A stretch of DNA of 64,000 bases from assembly GCF_010389155.1 (NCBI RefSeq), contig NC_057768.1, positions 3,966,501 to 4,030,500 on the forward strand, written 5' to 3'. This DNA is from Erigeron canadensis (taxonomy: Eukaryota; Streptophyta; Magnoliopsida; Asterales; Asteraceae). Position numbers and translations under genes: made by a program. Positions 1 through 10,350 of the stretch are shown here, one piece after another (the stretch's first letter is position 1; each line of letters begins with the position of its first letter). Under the pieces are notes generated by a model. The model did no database searches and was not told where the DNA came from. It saw only the letters and a program-made list of their open reading frames with translations.

Positions 1-150
1 TCTATACTTCCTTATCAACATCTGTCACACTCCGCCGCCACCCTCCTTCTCCACCGCCTCTCTCGATCTCCACCACCGTCTCCCTTTTATATTGTCATCA
101 CCTTCTAGCCGTCGCAACACGCGGACACTATGCTCGTTATACATTATACA
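1..150 (+). repeat. Helitron-like non-autonomous fragment
   Basis: The window opens with TCTATACTTCC, followed by a pyrimidine-rich stretch full of CCGCC/CCACC, and closes with a GC-rich knot (gtcgcaacacgcggacactatgctcg). The same layout recurs about a dozen times in this window (for example 5300-5572, 5996-6371, 30893-31155, 62575-63045). A 5' TC start and a GC-rich 3' end just before CTAG or a similar tetranucleotide suggest a short Helitron family. The class assignment is inference; the repetition is seen directly. Confidence 0.4.
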
Positions 151-177
151 AGTACATTTTTAATAAACAACTATACT

Positions 178-371
178 TAGGTGGATTGGCCAAGGATATC
201 TTCTAAATCCACTATGTGGGCCCTGAAGGTGAGTTTTCCCCAAAGTCTCGGGTTTGAGTCATGGGTTTCTCATCTCAAGTTATTTTCCATGAGGAATGGG
301 TTGGAGGTCTAACGATTTTGGTTAAAATTATTCCCAGCACGTCTGAATCGAAACTAAGTTAAAAAAAAAAG
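178..371 (+). repeat. SINE-like element
   Basis: A 190-bp unit runs from taggtggattggcc to a terminal A10 tract (361-370). It contains a box-B-like segment, cgggtttgagtcatgg, near position 250-265, as in tRNA-derived SINEs. No clear target-site duplication was found. Between here and 855 there is no gene; 600-790 holds a worn fragment resembling the reverse orientation of the Helitron-like family. Confidence 0.4.
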
Positions 372-848
372 TTATTTTTAATACTCCATAAATTTGTTTG
401 TGAACACCTTAAACATAATATCTAAGAAAGTCAAACTTTTTCTCTTTAACAGTTGTATGCCTTGTACATTTAACTTTAGTTGCATGAAGTCATACGTATC
501 TTTATATCGAAATGAAATCAATAATAGTATTTTTATAGGCTCCACCCGGTTACATTTATTTATACAATTTAATATTGACTATTTATAAGCTACTAACGGC
601 TAAATTAAACGAAAATAATATTACCGTACGTACAATGTGGTGACGGTTACGACAGTGGTGGTTTAGTGGTTAGGGCAATAGATAATGTGACATGATGGTG
701 GTTGGCGGTGTCAAGTGGTTTATAAGCTATTGTGTAATATTTTCAGAAAATAAATTATGGATAATTTTTAAAAGGGATAGAGATAAACTCCACCCGGTTA
801 CATTTGCTTATGCAATTCATATTGACTATTGATAAGCTACCAACTGCT

Positions 849-855
<7 letters not shown>

Positions 856-891
<36 letters not shown>
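856..891. repeat. (TA)n microsatellite
   Basis: Uninterrupted TA dinucleotide tract. It is the first of a series of TA tracts (1084-1099, 1949-1960, 2352-2366, 4561-4575, 4846-4864, 5231-5245) that separate the inserted elements of the first 5 kb. Confidence 0.95.
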
Positions 892-893
<2 letters not shown>

Positions 894-1083
894 GGACAAT
901 CAAATAAGAACAGTTTTAAAATAAGAACGGTGAGAACACCTTACAAACATCATTTTGATGCATTAAAAGTCTATAAAACTGACATAGTGCATAACTAATT
1001 ATCATTATTTAAGCGTTTAACAACACATTGATTCATCAAAATTGAAAAAATCACGTTTTTTGTTGGATGCATCATTTTGATGA
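892..1083 (+). repeat. Half copy of a palindromic gagaacac MITE
   Basis: This carries one arm of the element seen complete at 1100-1475 and 1961-2351. Shared landmarks are cagttttaaaataagaacggtgagaacac, then atcattttgatgcattaaaagtc. It ends in the TA tract at 1084. The opposite arm is missing. Confidence 0.6.
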
Positions 1084-1099
1084 ATATATATATATATAT

Positions 1100-1475
1100 G
1101 GTAACACTCCGGTGAGAACACTTTTAAAATAAGAATAGTGAGAACACTTAAAAACATTATTTTGATGCATTAAAAGTCTATAAAACTAACATAGTGCATA
1201 ACTAATTATCATTATTTAAGTGTTTAAAACACATTGATCCTTCAAAATCGAAAAAATCACGTTTTTTGTTTTGTGCATCCATCTTGGATGCATATTATCA
1301 AAATGTTGCATCCAACAAAAACATGATTTTTTTCGATTTTGACAGATCCATGTGTTGTTAAACACTTAAATAATGATAATTAGTTATGCACTATGTCAGT
1401 TTTATGCACTTTTAATGCATCAAAAAGTAGTTTTTAAGTGTTCTCATTTTAAGTTGGTTCTCATTTGATTGCCTT
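1100..1475. repeat. Palindromic MITE, complete copy
   Basis: The left arm (ggtaacactccggtgagaacac...) is mirrored by a right arm ending in ttggttctcatttgat. The centre contains gtgcatccatcttggatgcat. Arms are about 180 bp. There is no coding capacity. Its neighbour at 1961-2351 is a second copy with the same order of landmarks. The TA-tract setting suggests a TA-targeting family, which is inference. Confidence 0.65.
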
Positions 1476-1477
1476 TG

Positions 1478-1940
1478 AGAAGACCTTTTTTTGCGAGAAC
1501 CTTTGAGAACTTTTCAAATCAAGCCCAACCGATGATTGTTCTTTACATGTAAATTGTTTTTTGATAGTTTTCTGAATAACTTATGTGTAATTTTAAAGTT
1601 TATAATTGTGTGGAGCATGGATTATCATCCGTTATACAATTATGTGGAGATTTGGATTCTTGATTACATGTGCACGAATATTGCTATGATCATATATATG
1701 GAAGTCAATCACATGTAATCATAGCAATATTCGTGCACATGTGATCAAGAATCCAAATCTTCACATAGTTGTATAATGGATGATAATCCATGCATCCACA
1801 CAATTATAAACTTCAAAATTACACATAAGTAATTCAGAAAACAATCAAAAATCAATTTTCATGTAAAGAATAATCATCAGTTGGACATAGTTTGAAAAGT
1901 TCTCAAAGGTTCTCGCAAAAAAAAAAGTTCTCAAAATAAC
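1478..1940. repeat. Near-perfect 225-bp inverted repeat (fold-back MITE)
   Basis: The left arm begins aagacctttttttgcgagaacc and passes through gattacatgtgcacgaatattgc. The right arm returns through gcaatattcgtgcacatgtgatc to ggttctcgcaaaaaa. The turn is near 1705. The two arms match over most of their length, so a transcript would form a long hairpin. It lies directly between two copies of another palindromic MITE but has unrelated internal sequence. Confidence 0.75.
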
Positions 1941-1960
1941 TTTTCATTATATATATATAT

Positions 1961-2351
1961 GGTAACACTCCGGTTAGAACACTTTTAAAATAAGAACGGT
2001 GAGAATACTTAAAAACATCATTTTGATGCATTAAAAGTCCATAAAATTAACACAGTGCATAACTAATTATTATTATTTAAGTATTTAACAACACATTGAT
2101 CCGTCAAAATCGAAAAAAATCACGTTTTTTTGTTTTGTGCATCCATCTTGGATGCATATTCATCAAAATGATGCATCAAACAAAAACGTGATTTTTTCGA
2201 TTTTGACGGATCAATGTGTTGTTAAACACTTAAATAATGATAATTAGTTATGCACTATGTCAGATTTATGGACTTTTAATGCATCAAAATGTAGTTTTTA
2301 AGTGTTATAATTTATTCTCATTTTAATTTGGTTCTCATTTGATAGACACCC
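1961..2351. repeat. Palindromic MITE, second complete copy
   Basis: Same family as 1100-1475, starting ggtaacactccggttagaacac and ending ttggttctcatttgatag. The central gtgcatccatcttggatgcat loop region is conserved. TA tracts lie on both sides. Confidence 0.65.
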
Positions 2352-2655
2352 TATATATATATATATGGGAAAAATGCAAATTTCGTCCCTATGGTCATTC
2401 GAAATGCTAGTGTTTCATCCCTCCGTTAGTTTTTGATTTTTTTTCATCCCTGTGGTGTGCTTTCGTCCTTGTCTCCGTTAAGTCTCCCCCACGTGCAAGT
2501 CACGTGAGGGGCAATTTCGTCTCATTCTTTTTTATTGGATTGTGGGTCTCGATATATAAACAACCACCGTCCCATTTTTTCCTTTTTTCATCCCCGTGCT
2601 CTCTCTCACTCCCACCCTTTCGAATTCCCCCCAAAAAACACACACACAAAACACC

Positions 2656-3228
2656 ATGGAAAGACCACGATGGCGTAAAAGACAACCAGATGATGAAGAT
2701 GATCTGAATCATATTTATGGTAAGTATTAATTTAGGTTTTTCATAAAAAGAAGTATTTATGGTTTTTTTTGTTATTTTTTTAGGGGTTTCGCAAAAAAAA
2801 AGGGGTTATCATTTTTTGAATTTTTTTTTGTTTTTTCCTGCAGACGTTTACAAGGATCTTTTTACCATCTACGTTCATTATGATGGTAAGTTCACAAAAA
2901 ACCCTAATAGAGAATACGTCGATGGAAAGATTCAAGCTTTTGACTTTATTGAGCATGATATATTTTCTATGCATGACATGAATGATATGATTACAGAACT
3001 TGGGTATGATGGTATAATGTATTATCATTTTTTGCTTCCTGAAAGAAGACTGCTGGTGTGAGTGCAAGTCAGCCAAATCCTGCTGTTAAAAGAACAAAGA
3101 GAACTGCTGCTCAAGCTGGTGAGAGTGCAAGTCAGCCAACTGCTGGTGTTAAAAGAACAAGAAAATCTGCTACTCAAGTTCCTGCAACTGCTAGCCAAGC
3201 TGGATGCAGTCAACCATTGGATGTGTAA
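2656..3228 (+). pseudogene. Deleted MURA-type transposase: N-terminus fused to C-terminus
   Basis: The first exon (2656-2719) codes for a short acidic leader and ends at a GTAAGT donor; the second starts after TTTCCTGCAG at 2844 and joins in phase. Exon 2 reads like the N-terminal domain of plant Mutator transposases: a beta-rich segment with FTIYVHYDGKF, then YVDGKIQAFD and MNDMITELGYDG. Around 3045 the frame breaks: the first frame stops at 3061, while a second frame to 3228 encodes a low-complexity S/Q/P/K tail (ASQP and VKRT repeats) typical of transposase C-termini. The DDE catalytic core and SWIM finger between the two are missing, so an internal deletion fused the ends out of frame. 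Not expected to be a working transposase. Confidence 0.6.
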
Positions 3229-3865
3229 CTCAATGATTTAGAAAAACTGTTGCTTTTATTATTTAATGTCTTTTGGATGTGTAATTTGTTTCTGAATTCT
3301 GTTTTTAAACCTAGACTTTGTTTCTGAAGTATCTTTTGGATGGCTTATGTACTCTGTTTTAAATCTGCTTAATTACCAAATATGGTATTGGTTATATTTT
3401 GGTGTCTAGTCTCTTAATTACTAAATCTGCTTATGTATATCAATGTTGTTGTCTAGTCTCTTATATGGTATTGGTTATATGCCAATTCTGTTTCTGAATT
3501 CACAAGTTTGTAACTTGTCACAATTTTGATGCTTATATACACCATTATGATGGTTATCTGCCAAATTTGATGGTTATATGTCAATGGTTATATGCCTACT
3601 ATGTTTCTGAATTCACAAGCAGATTTAAAGCACCAATATTACATGTTTATGGCAATTTTGATGGTTATATGTCAATGGTTATATGCCAATTTTGATGGTT
3701 ATATGTCCATGGTTGACTACTTTTGTTTTGCTTCTACAAACTGACTAAATATTTAAAGCACCAATATTACATTGAAGGGAAAAATTTTATAGATTGAACC
3801 AACATCACAATACAAACTAATAATACTTCAACAAAAAAGTGAATACAAACCAACTTAATAATACT

Positions 3866-4258
3866 TCAACAAAAAAACCAAAAACATATAAAAAAAATCC
3901 AGCTGAAAACCATGCATTTCTTCAATCTAGCCACTTGTTCATATTTTTCTTTCAAAGTAGCTTCCAAGTTGTTTTTGGCTCTTAGCAATCCAGGAATTAT
4001 ATCAGTCGATCTTTTACACATTGGTGGATCCACCCATACAAGAAAACCACAATTTTTTGTTTCCTGGTAATATCAAGATAACAACCAGGATTCAAGAAAA
4101 CTATTTCGAGTTTCAAATCAAAACAAACAAATACAATTAAAAATAGGGTCGGGAATACTTACACTTCTTGAACAGCAATAAAAACGACGACCCGGATTCA
4201 GTGGTGTCCATGATGTTTTCACAACAGAAGGCTTCCCACAAAGACAATATCCTACCAT
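3866..4258 (-). CDS. GRF-type zinc-finger, tail-anchored protein carried by the MULE
   Basis: Two exons, 4163-4258 and 3866-4063, join in phase 0 across a 99-bp intron (donor GTAAGT, acceptor ACCAG) to give 97 residues. The start is placed at the methionine five residues before the first zinc ligand. The GRF finger is clear: CLCG (residues 5-8), TSWT (15-18), NPGRRF (21-26), CC (28-29) and CGF with WVDPP (37-45). A short coiled-coil-like stretch follows (about 60-81). The last 15 residues are strongly hydrophobic (VFSWIFFICFWFFC), as in the small plant GRF proteins with a C-terminal membrane anchor. It lies within the MULE, antisense to the transposase remnant, near the right TIR. GRF fingers bind nucleic acid in other proteins; the role here is unknown. 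Confidence 0.6.
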
Positions 4259-4575
4259 CGATTGAAAAGTGGAGGTGAAATTAGGGCTCAATTGAAAAGG
4301 GGGAGAGGAAAATGGGGAAATAATCGGGTTGGACGGGTTGGATATATGATTTAAGTGGATTTTTGACGTTTTTATATGACTTATATGAGCCAAATTACGA
4401 AATTACCCCTCACATGACATGCACGTGAGGGGTCTTAACAGAGGGACGTTAACGGAAAGAACAAAAATTACACCACAGGGATGATAAAAATCAAAAACTA
4501 ACGGATGGATGAAACACAAGCTTTTCGAATGACCAAAGGGACGAAATTTTCATTTTTCCCTATATATATATATAT

Positions 4576-4844
4576 GGGCGGGTTATTTTAGGACCATCTC
4601 TTATTTTAGGACCAATTAAGACATGTGTTTTTTGTAACTTACACACCACCATCATCATCTACCACGATATACAAGACTTTTTGTAAAAACACTAAAACTT
4701 TCCGGCAACGGGCCCACCGGAAAATCATGGTGGTAGTCGGAGATGATCATGGTGGTGGTCGGAGATGATCATGGTGGTGTGTAAGTTAAAAAAAATACAT
4801 GTCCTAAATTTGGTCCTAAAATTAGTGGTCCTAAAATAACTTGC
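4576..4844. repeat. Palindromic MITE (ggtcctaaaataa family)
   Basis: The left end, gggttattttaggaccatc with taggaccaattaagacatg, is mirrored at the right by acatgtcctaaatttggtcc and gtggtcctaaaataactt. The centre has GATCATGGTGGT repeats. Flanked by TA tracts at 4561-4575 and 4846-4864. Confidence 0.65.
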
Positions 4845-4864
4845 ACATATATATATATATATAT

Positions 4865-5230
4865 AGGTGAACCTTATTTAAAAAACTCATTTTGTTGTAA
4901 TAACTTTGAGAACTTTTAAATCATGTATTGGATCACACGTTTTTTTGTTCTTTCACATGTGAAACGTTATAAAAATATATGTTGCAGAAGAAAGCATTTT
5001 CCAAAACCTTATATATGCCCATTTGTTAACATGCAAACGAAAACGTGAACATATTTATTCACAAGTTCACAAAATGCCATTTTGAAGATTTTTTTAAAAA
5101 TTTTCTTCTACAACATACTTTTTTACATCATTTCACATGTGAATGAACAAAAAAAACATGTGATCCAATACATAATTTGAAAGTTTTCATGGTTTTTACA
5201 AAAAAAAATGGTTCTTAAAATAAGAAAAGT
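4865..5230. repeat. Palindromic MITE (ttgagaactttt / cacatgtg family)
   Basis: The left arm (actttgagaacttttaaatc, ggatcacacg, ttcacatgtgaa) is mirrored by the right arm (ttcacatgtgaatgaac, cgtgtgatcc-like segment, aatttgaaagtttt). Arms are about 130 bp and diverged. TA tracts lie on both sides. Similar landmarks reappear at 59180-59480. Confidence 0.5.
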
Positions 5231-5299
5231 TTATATATATATATTAATATTCTATTTAATTTATAAAGTTGTAGTTAGTAATCTATAATCTATAATCTA

Positions 5300-5572
5300 T
5301 ATCTATCTATGATCTATAAACCTTTATAAAACATATTGGTTTTTATTTTTGGAAATTAAGCATATTTTTTAGTATTCCCAAAATACCCTATTTAAAGATA
5401 AAACCCTTATATACCCTCATTACCTCATTTTTTTTTACTCATAACACACTTTCATCTACCTTTTATCACTCTCCGGGCTGCCGTCGCCCTCCTTCTTCAC
5501 CGCCTCCCTTCGTCTCCACCACCGCCCTTCATCTCAATCGCCGCTGCAACGGGCGGGCACTATGCTCGTAGT
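5300..5572 (+). repeat. Helitron-like fragment
   Basis: Begins in an atctatatctatct stretch and ends in a CCGCC-rich block and a GC knot (cgctgcaacgggcgggcactatgctcgtag), closely matching the end of the fragment at 1-150. No coding sequence. Confidence 0.45.
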
Positions 5573-5679
5573 TTATAAAACCTATTGTCTATTCTATTTC
5601 AAGAAATTCAACACTTTTTTATACCCAAAATACCCTTAGCCTTAAACATCTTTAATATATCACATCTTTATAAAACGAG

Positions 5680-5995
5680 CATGGTACCCGCGCAATGGGG
5701 CGATGATAACAGTGACAGCGATGTGGTGGCATCAACAAACGGTGATGGCGGCGACAACCGTTGGTGGCGGCAGTTGGTCAAGTGGTATAGGTATTTGACA
5801 TAAATATATTTGATTTGAAAGAGTAGTAGATATATCTTTTAGAAGTTTTTGGAATGGTTGTGTAATTTAATTAATTAAGGAGTTTATGGAATGATTGTGT
5901 AAATTAATTAAGGATAAAATGGTAATTTCGCATGTCCCAAAATTGTAAACTTTTCAACAAATGGGGTATAATTTTTATATAGTAGTATAGATAAA
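5680..5995 (-). repeat. Helitron-like fragment, reverse orientation
   Basis: Starts gagcatggtacccgcgcaatgg and ends tagtatagata: the mirror layout of the plus-oriented copies. The GTGGTGG/GCGGCG-rich part is the complement of their CCGCC block. Confidence 0.45.
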
Positions 5996-6371
5996 CTACT
6001 CCTCTCCTTTTTAAACTTTCTATTTAAAAAAACCCAAAATTCTCTTAACTTTCAACACATTTTAAACCTACACACTATATCTACATAAAATACACATCTA
6101 TCTTTATTTTGAAAGATGAATTTTGCTTGAAAGTTCATGTTGCGATTCCATCTAATAAACTTATAACAGTCTTAATGAAATTGTTTACAACTTATATTTC
6201 TCGACCCATAAATAACTATTAACTACACTACTTTTTTTACATTAATAATGAAATTGCTATCACTATAACCACCACCGCTGCCATTATTAACGCCACCCAT
6301 CGCCGCCGCCGCCACCCTCGCCACCAACTGTCTCCTTTACTACCGCTGGATTGCGCGGGTACCCTTCTAGT
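5996..6371 (+). repeat. Helitron-like fragment with CTAG end
   Basis: AT-rich left part with the recurrent phrase ttaactttcaacacattttaa, then CCGCCGCCGCCACC, then gattgcgcgggtacccttctag. The terminal CTAG after a GC-rich hairpin-forming run fits the 3' end of Helitrons. Confidence 0.5.
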
Positions 6372-6474
6372 TCTTTATAAACCAAACTGCCTATTCTATT
6401 TTAAGAATTTTAGCATCTTTTTATACCCAAAATACCTATTGCCTTAAATATCTCTAATATATTATATTACTTAT

Positions 6475-6880
6475 TTATAAAACAAACTACTCATTCCCTT
6501 TTTAAACTTTCCATCTTTAAAAAATTCAAAACACCCTTAACTTTTAACACATTTTCAACCCATATAGTATATCTACCTAAAATATCTATCTATTTATTTA
6601 AAATAACTCTCTCTCTAATTCATTTATTTAATTACTTCCATATAATATACTTATAAGTTATAACAGTCTTAATAAAATTATTTACAACATAAATCTCTCA
6701 ACCCATAAATAACTATTAACTACACTATCTTTTTTTTTACTTTAATAATCACATCGCTACCGCTATCACCACCACCACCACCACCAACGTTGTTACTAAT
6801 GCCACCCATCGCCGCCACTACCGCCCAGCCACCAACTGTCGCCTTTACCGCTGCTGCATTGCGCGGGTACCCTTCTAATC
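6475..6880 (+). repeat. Helitron-like fragment
   Basis: Same phrase order as 5996-6371: aaactactcattccc, acccttaacttttaacac, CACCACCACC block, then gctgcattgcgcgggtacccttctaa. The last base of the expected CTAG differs. Confidence 0.5.
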
Positions 6881-6884
6881 CCTT

Positions 6885-7156
6885 ATAAATCAAACTCTAC
6901 TCTCTAATTTAGGAAATTCAGCACTTTTTCCAATATCCCTAAACTACCCCAAAACACCCTAACAAATATATTTAACATGGTTAATTTTTGTACCTTATTA
7001 TTTTTTGCATCTAATCCTCGACTTATATCTAGAATGATAACCACGGTTAAATGTCTTATCGCTGCATCTCATGAAAGTAATCTAAACAACTTGTATTACT
7101 GTTACAACCTCTCACGCGTTATTAACCACTGCCACACACGGACACCCTTCTAGTAG
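6885..7156 (+). repeat. Helitron-like fragment with CTAG end
   Basis: Begins taaatcaaactctactctc and ends cacacacggacacccttctag. It is shorter and lacks the long CCGCC block. Confidence 0.4.
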
Positions 7157-7209
7157 TAATGATTACTATGCGGAAAGGGTTATTTTAGTTTGAAAAATTA
7201 TTTTATCTA

Positions 7210-7470
7210 ATCTTAATACTAGAATCGTACCCGCACAGTTATAGTTACTATGCGGCGGTGGTCGCGGTGAAGGTGACTGTTGCTGCTAAAGGCAACGTCG
7301 AATGGTTTAGATAATTGACATGAAAGTATTTGATTTAAAAGGTTAGTAGAGATGTTTTAAAAGACAAAGGATTGATAATGTAATATAATTATTAATGTTA
7401 AGGGAATAGTGTTTGTGAAAATATTTTAAGGAGTGCTAGTTGAAAAATATTACATAGTATAGATAAGCGA
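7210..7470 (-). repeat. Helitron-like fragment, reverse orientation
   Basis: Opens ctagaatcgtacccgcacag, contains a GCGGTGGTCGCGGTG block, and closes tacatagtatagata. It is the mirror of the plus-oriented copies just upstream. Confidence 0.45.
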
Positions 7471-7527
7471 GAGTATTTTAGACATTTTCCTCCATATAAC
7501 TTTCAACAACGGAGGGTATTTTTTTAA

Positions 7528-7715
7528 CTCCCTCCGTCCCATTTTAGTTGTTATGTTGACTAACTTTGACCGTAAATAACTTTCTTAGTACTATATAGTA
7601 GTTGATAAAACTTATATAAACGAAAAGTGCATTAAAAACCCAATCCATTCATATAATTTATATCAAGTCTTACATGACACAAACAAAGTTATTTACGGTC
7701 AAAGTTAATCAACAT
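7528..7715. repeat. Stowaway-like MITE, partial
   Basis: The left end is ctccctccgtcccattttag, the well-known Tc1/mariner-derived Stowaway terminus. The subterminal actttgaccgtaaataac is mirrored at about 7687-7710 (gttatttacggtcaaagtt). The outer right end is lost. Between 7716 and 7955 there is only AT-rich sequence. Confidence 0.65.
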
Positions 7716-7955
7716 GACACAAACAAAGTTATTTACTAAAAGACAACCTACCTAACCACAACCGACCATTAACATATGTGATAATATACTTTAAACTTTT
7801 TTTTTTGGTTTTTATCCTAATTTGTACTTTTAAATTTTTTTTCTTAAAATAATAATCTTATTGAAATATAATACAAAAAATATACTTATATATAAGTATA
7901 TATATATATCTAGAACGGAGCTCATCCTCCGCCCAATATAATAACTCCGGAGCCC

Positions 7956-8402
7956 TGAAGGTAACAAATACCCAGCTCCGAGAAAAGATATGTCAAAGAT
8001 GGTCGGATATAGATCTTTTCCATGATTATCCGATTAAACAATAAGATCAACACAAATTTCATCAAAGAAGGAAATAAGATATTCTCAAATGAGGAAGAGA
8101 TTTACCCTAATTCTCTTACCCTCCTCTCCAAGTTATTTACCCTTTATATAAATAGAGGAAGAAGTCTTACGGCTAAAACAACATATACATACGATATATA
8201 TCATACACAATATACAGACATACATCTCTCAATCACCATCGTTTATTCGACCTCCGAATAAACCCTAAACAAACTCCATAAACCCTCAGTCGACCAAATC
8301 GGCTTAAAATCAATCAACAATAGGTGTAAAGAGGTCTCCGACCCTCTGACCGGAAGAGAATCGCCAACAAAATACCACTAAACCCACTCACACCTCCGGT
8401 TA
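7956..8402 (+). repeat. 5' LTR of the Gypsy-type element
   Basis: The first 294 bases are matched in the 3' copy. The remainder (8250-8402) has no partner because the 3' copy is truncated. A TATA-like tttatataaataga at 8149 is preserved in both copies and may be the LTR promoter. The exact 3' edge near 8395-8402 is a guess. Confidence 0.6.
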
Positions 8403-9130
8403 GGGGTGTTCATCAAACCGTCAAACCGTCAAAACCGGACCAAACCGGGGTATTTGGATTGGTTTGGTCGGATTGAGTTGTTAAAGCCTGGTCTGACGTT
8501 TTAATTTTTGAAAAACCAGGTTCCTTAGTCCGGTTACGGTTTGAGCAAAACGTAAACTGTTAAAAACCGGACCGGACCAAAAGATATATATGTATATATA
8601 TTATATATTTACTTCACATATTTATCAACTTTTACCGAAGATATTCTACTTATATATTTTAGTATTATGCGCAATATATTATTAGGTATTTTAGTTAAGA
8701 TATATAATAAAAAAAAAATTGGTAAACAATTATAAGATATTCTAATAAACATTTATTTATATTATATAAATATACTTTTTCTTTCATTCTTTCCTATTTT
8801 TAGTTTATCCTTTTATTTTTTTCATCTTCATTACTCCACTATTTTTCACTCAAATATCAAAATTATAAGACTCGAGTCCTTCATCACCTTTAATATTTCA
8901 TATTTTGTGAGTATAAAACACAATATAATTGTAACTTTCTTAGTGTTTTTATTAATAATATTAAGATCATAGTGTTCGTGATATTTATTTGAGTAATAAA
9001 AGAAAGAAAAAAATATATATACGGAATATATATGCATAAAATTATTTGGGGATAAAAATGAAAAAAAAGAAATCACGAAACCGTTGAACCGGTCAAACCG
9101 GACCGGCTTACATGGTTTAGTTTGGTCCAG
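8403..9130. repeat. CCGG-rich inserted repeat (taggggtgttcat family)
   Basis: Opens taggggtgttcatcaaacc with many AAACCGG/CCGGTTT words and closes with gaaccggtcaaaccggaccgg. The interior (8580-9050) is AT-rich with no gene. Related phrases occur at 20094-20392 and 29440-29790. The terminal phrase resembles non-autonomous hAT elements, but no target duplication was found. Confidence 0.45.
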
Positions 9131-9754
9131 TTCGACAACACATCTGGTCCGGTAAAGATAACACAGCCGCTGGGACAGGAAAAGATGCTATACGGCTCCT
9201 TGTGTATACAGCTCTAGATGCTCCACCACCAACAACATAGAAACCCTCGGAGGGAAACAGAACCCGGACCCGAAGCGAAAGATATAGCTTCGTGGTGACG
9301 GAAAAGGCAGACCAATGATCACGTAAAGAGAGTCCGGATGAAAAAGAGAGCTTGAAAGCAAACATAATGATGACCTTGGATTGTCAAAGAGTCCAGTGGC
9401 CGCCTACCCACGATACCTAACTTACCAAGGAACCCTAGTCGGAGTAACGACAACGGGTGTGGCACAAGCAACAACATACCAGCCACTGTACCCGTCATAC
9501 TATTACGGAGGGTGCCTTTACACGTACGGAGCACCGCAGATCCAACATACGAGAATGCAGCCCTTGGTCGGTGTTGATCCGGGGCATATCTAAGCAGCAT
9601 GCTATTACCCGTATGGATTTGTAGCCCCACATTACCTTTAGATAGGCCCCGTGGTCAAGGTCAAGGAAGACAAAACCGAACGAAAGGGACCAGACCCTAA
9701 GTACAAGGGTCATGCGTGCATTTCACAAAGAAACTGCGCTAACATGTACCATCG

Positions 9755-10350
9755 GTGAAACTGCTAAACACACAGGAGCTCCCCTGGTATGACGGGACCT
9801 CCGATGTCAGCGTCTTTCTCCGGGAAGTCGAAAGCGTCACTCAGATCGAAGGATGGAACGATCCGACAGTCTGCCTTGTTATCCTTTACCTCCTGCATGG
9901 AAAGGTTACGGATTGGTTGGAGAGCCTACCCGAAGAAAGCATTCATGATGCTGAAGGGTTTAAGATACAAGTCATACAACTGAAGGAAGAATTTGGTTCC
10001 CACCTCTGGGCGCATGACATAAGGCATGAGGAAGACGAAGAAGCAGAAGATTTTCTGAAACAATATGAAGACAACACATGAAATTTGGTGCGTCTAGCCG
10101 AAGAGGAAATAATATCCGGAGCCATACACGGGTTCCGATCGAAAGAACTGATATGACACTTAAGCCTTGCTGAACCAACAAGTTACTCAGATTTGGTTGA
10201 CAAGTTCCATGATTGGAAGTGTGCGGAGGAAATAGCAGAAAAGGCCATGACCAAGTGCAAGGCCATGGTAAAGAATAACGGGAAAAGAATAGAAACATGG
10301 GAGGATGTACCAGCAGAGGAATCGTCTCCCGTTTATCGAATTAACAGTTA
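9755..10350 (+). pseudogene. Gypsy-type gag remnant
   Basis: An open frame from 9755 encodes a typical retrotransposon Gag core: LPWYDGTSDVSVFLREVES near residue 9, LVILYLLHGKVTDWLESLP near residue 42, then FGSHL. It meets a stop at 10079-10081, continues in the same frame through IHGFRSKELI to another stop at about 10153, and carries on to about 10350 (SYSDLVDKFHDW). Two in-frame stops mean it is not functional as read. Upstream (9381-9593) there is a proline/tyrosine-rich open frame that may be the Gag leader. Confidence 0.65.

Larger units (their letters stand above)
2367..4560. mobile_element. Non-autonomous Mutator-like element (MULE) with long TIRs
   Basis: Both ends carry inverted repeats of roughly 150 bp. 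The left begins GGGAAAAATGCAAATTTCG and continues with the landmark TCCCTATGGTCATTCGAAA; the right ends with the mirrored versions, TTTCGAATGACCAAAGGGA and then CGAAATTTTCATTTTTCCC. Further inside, cacgtgagggg on the left is mirrored at about 4424. Long TIRs and the internal MuDR-type coding remnant support MULE membership. Flanks are TA tracts on both sides, so a 9-bp target duplication cannot be proven. Inside are a plus-strand chimeric transposase remnant and a minus-strand GRF zinc-finger ORF. The catalytic DDE and most of the transposase are absent. Confidence 0.75.

Noticed and set aside
240..275. Functional tRNA gene
   Set aside because: Only a box-B-like phrase is present; no cloverleaf or acceptor stem can be drawn, so SINE-like is preferred.
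2500..2712. Overlapping open frames on both strands in the MULE left TIR region
   Set aside because: They cross the predicted 5' leader, start codon and donor site of the transposase remnant and show no protein-like composition.
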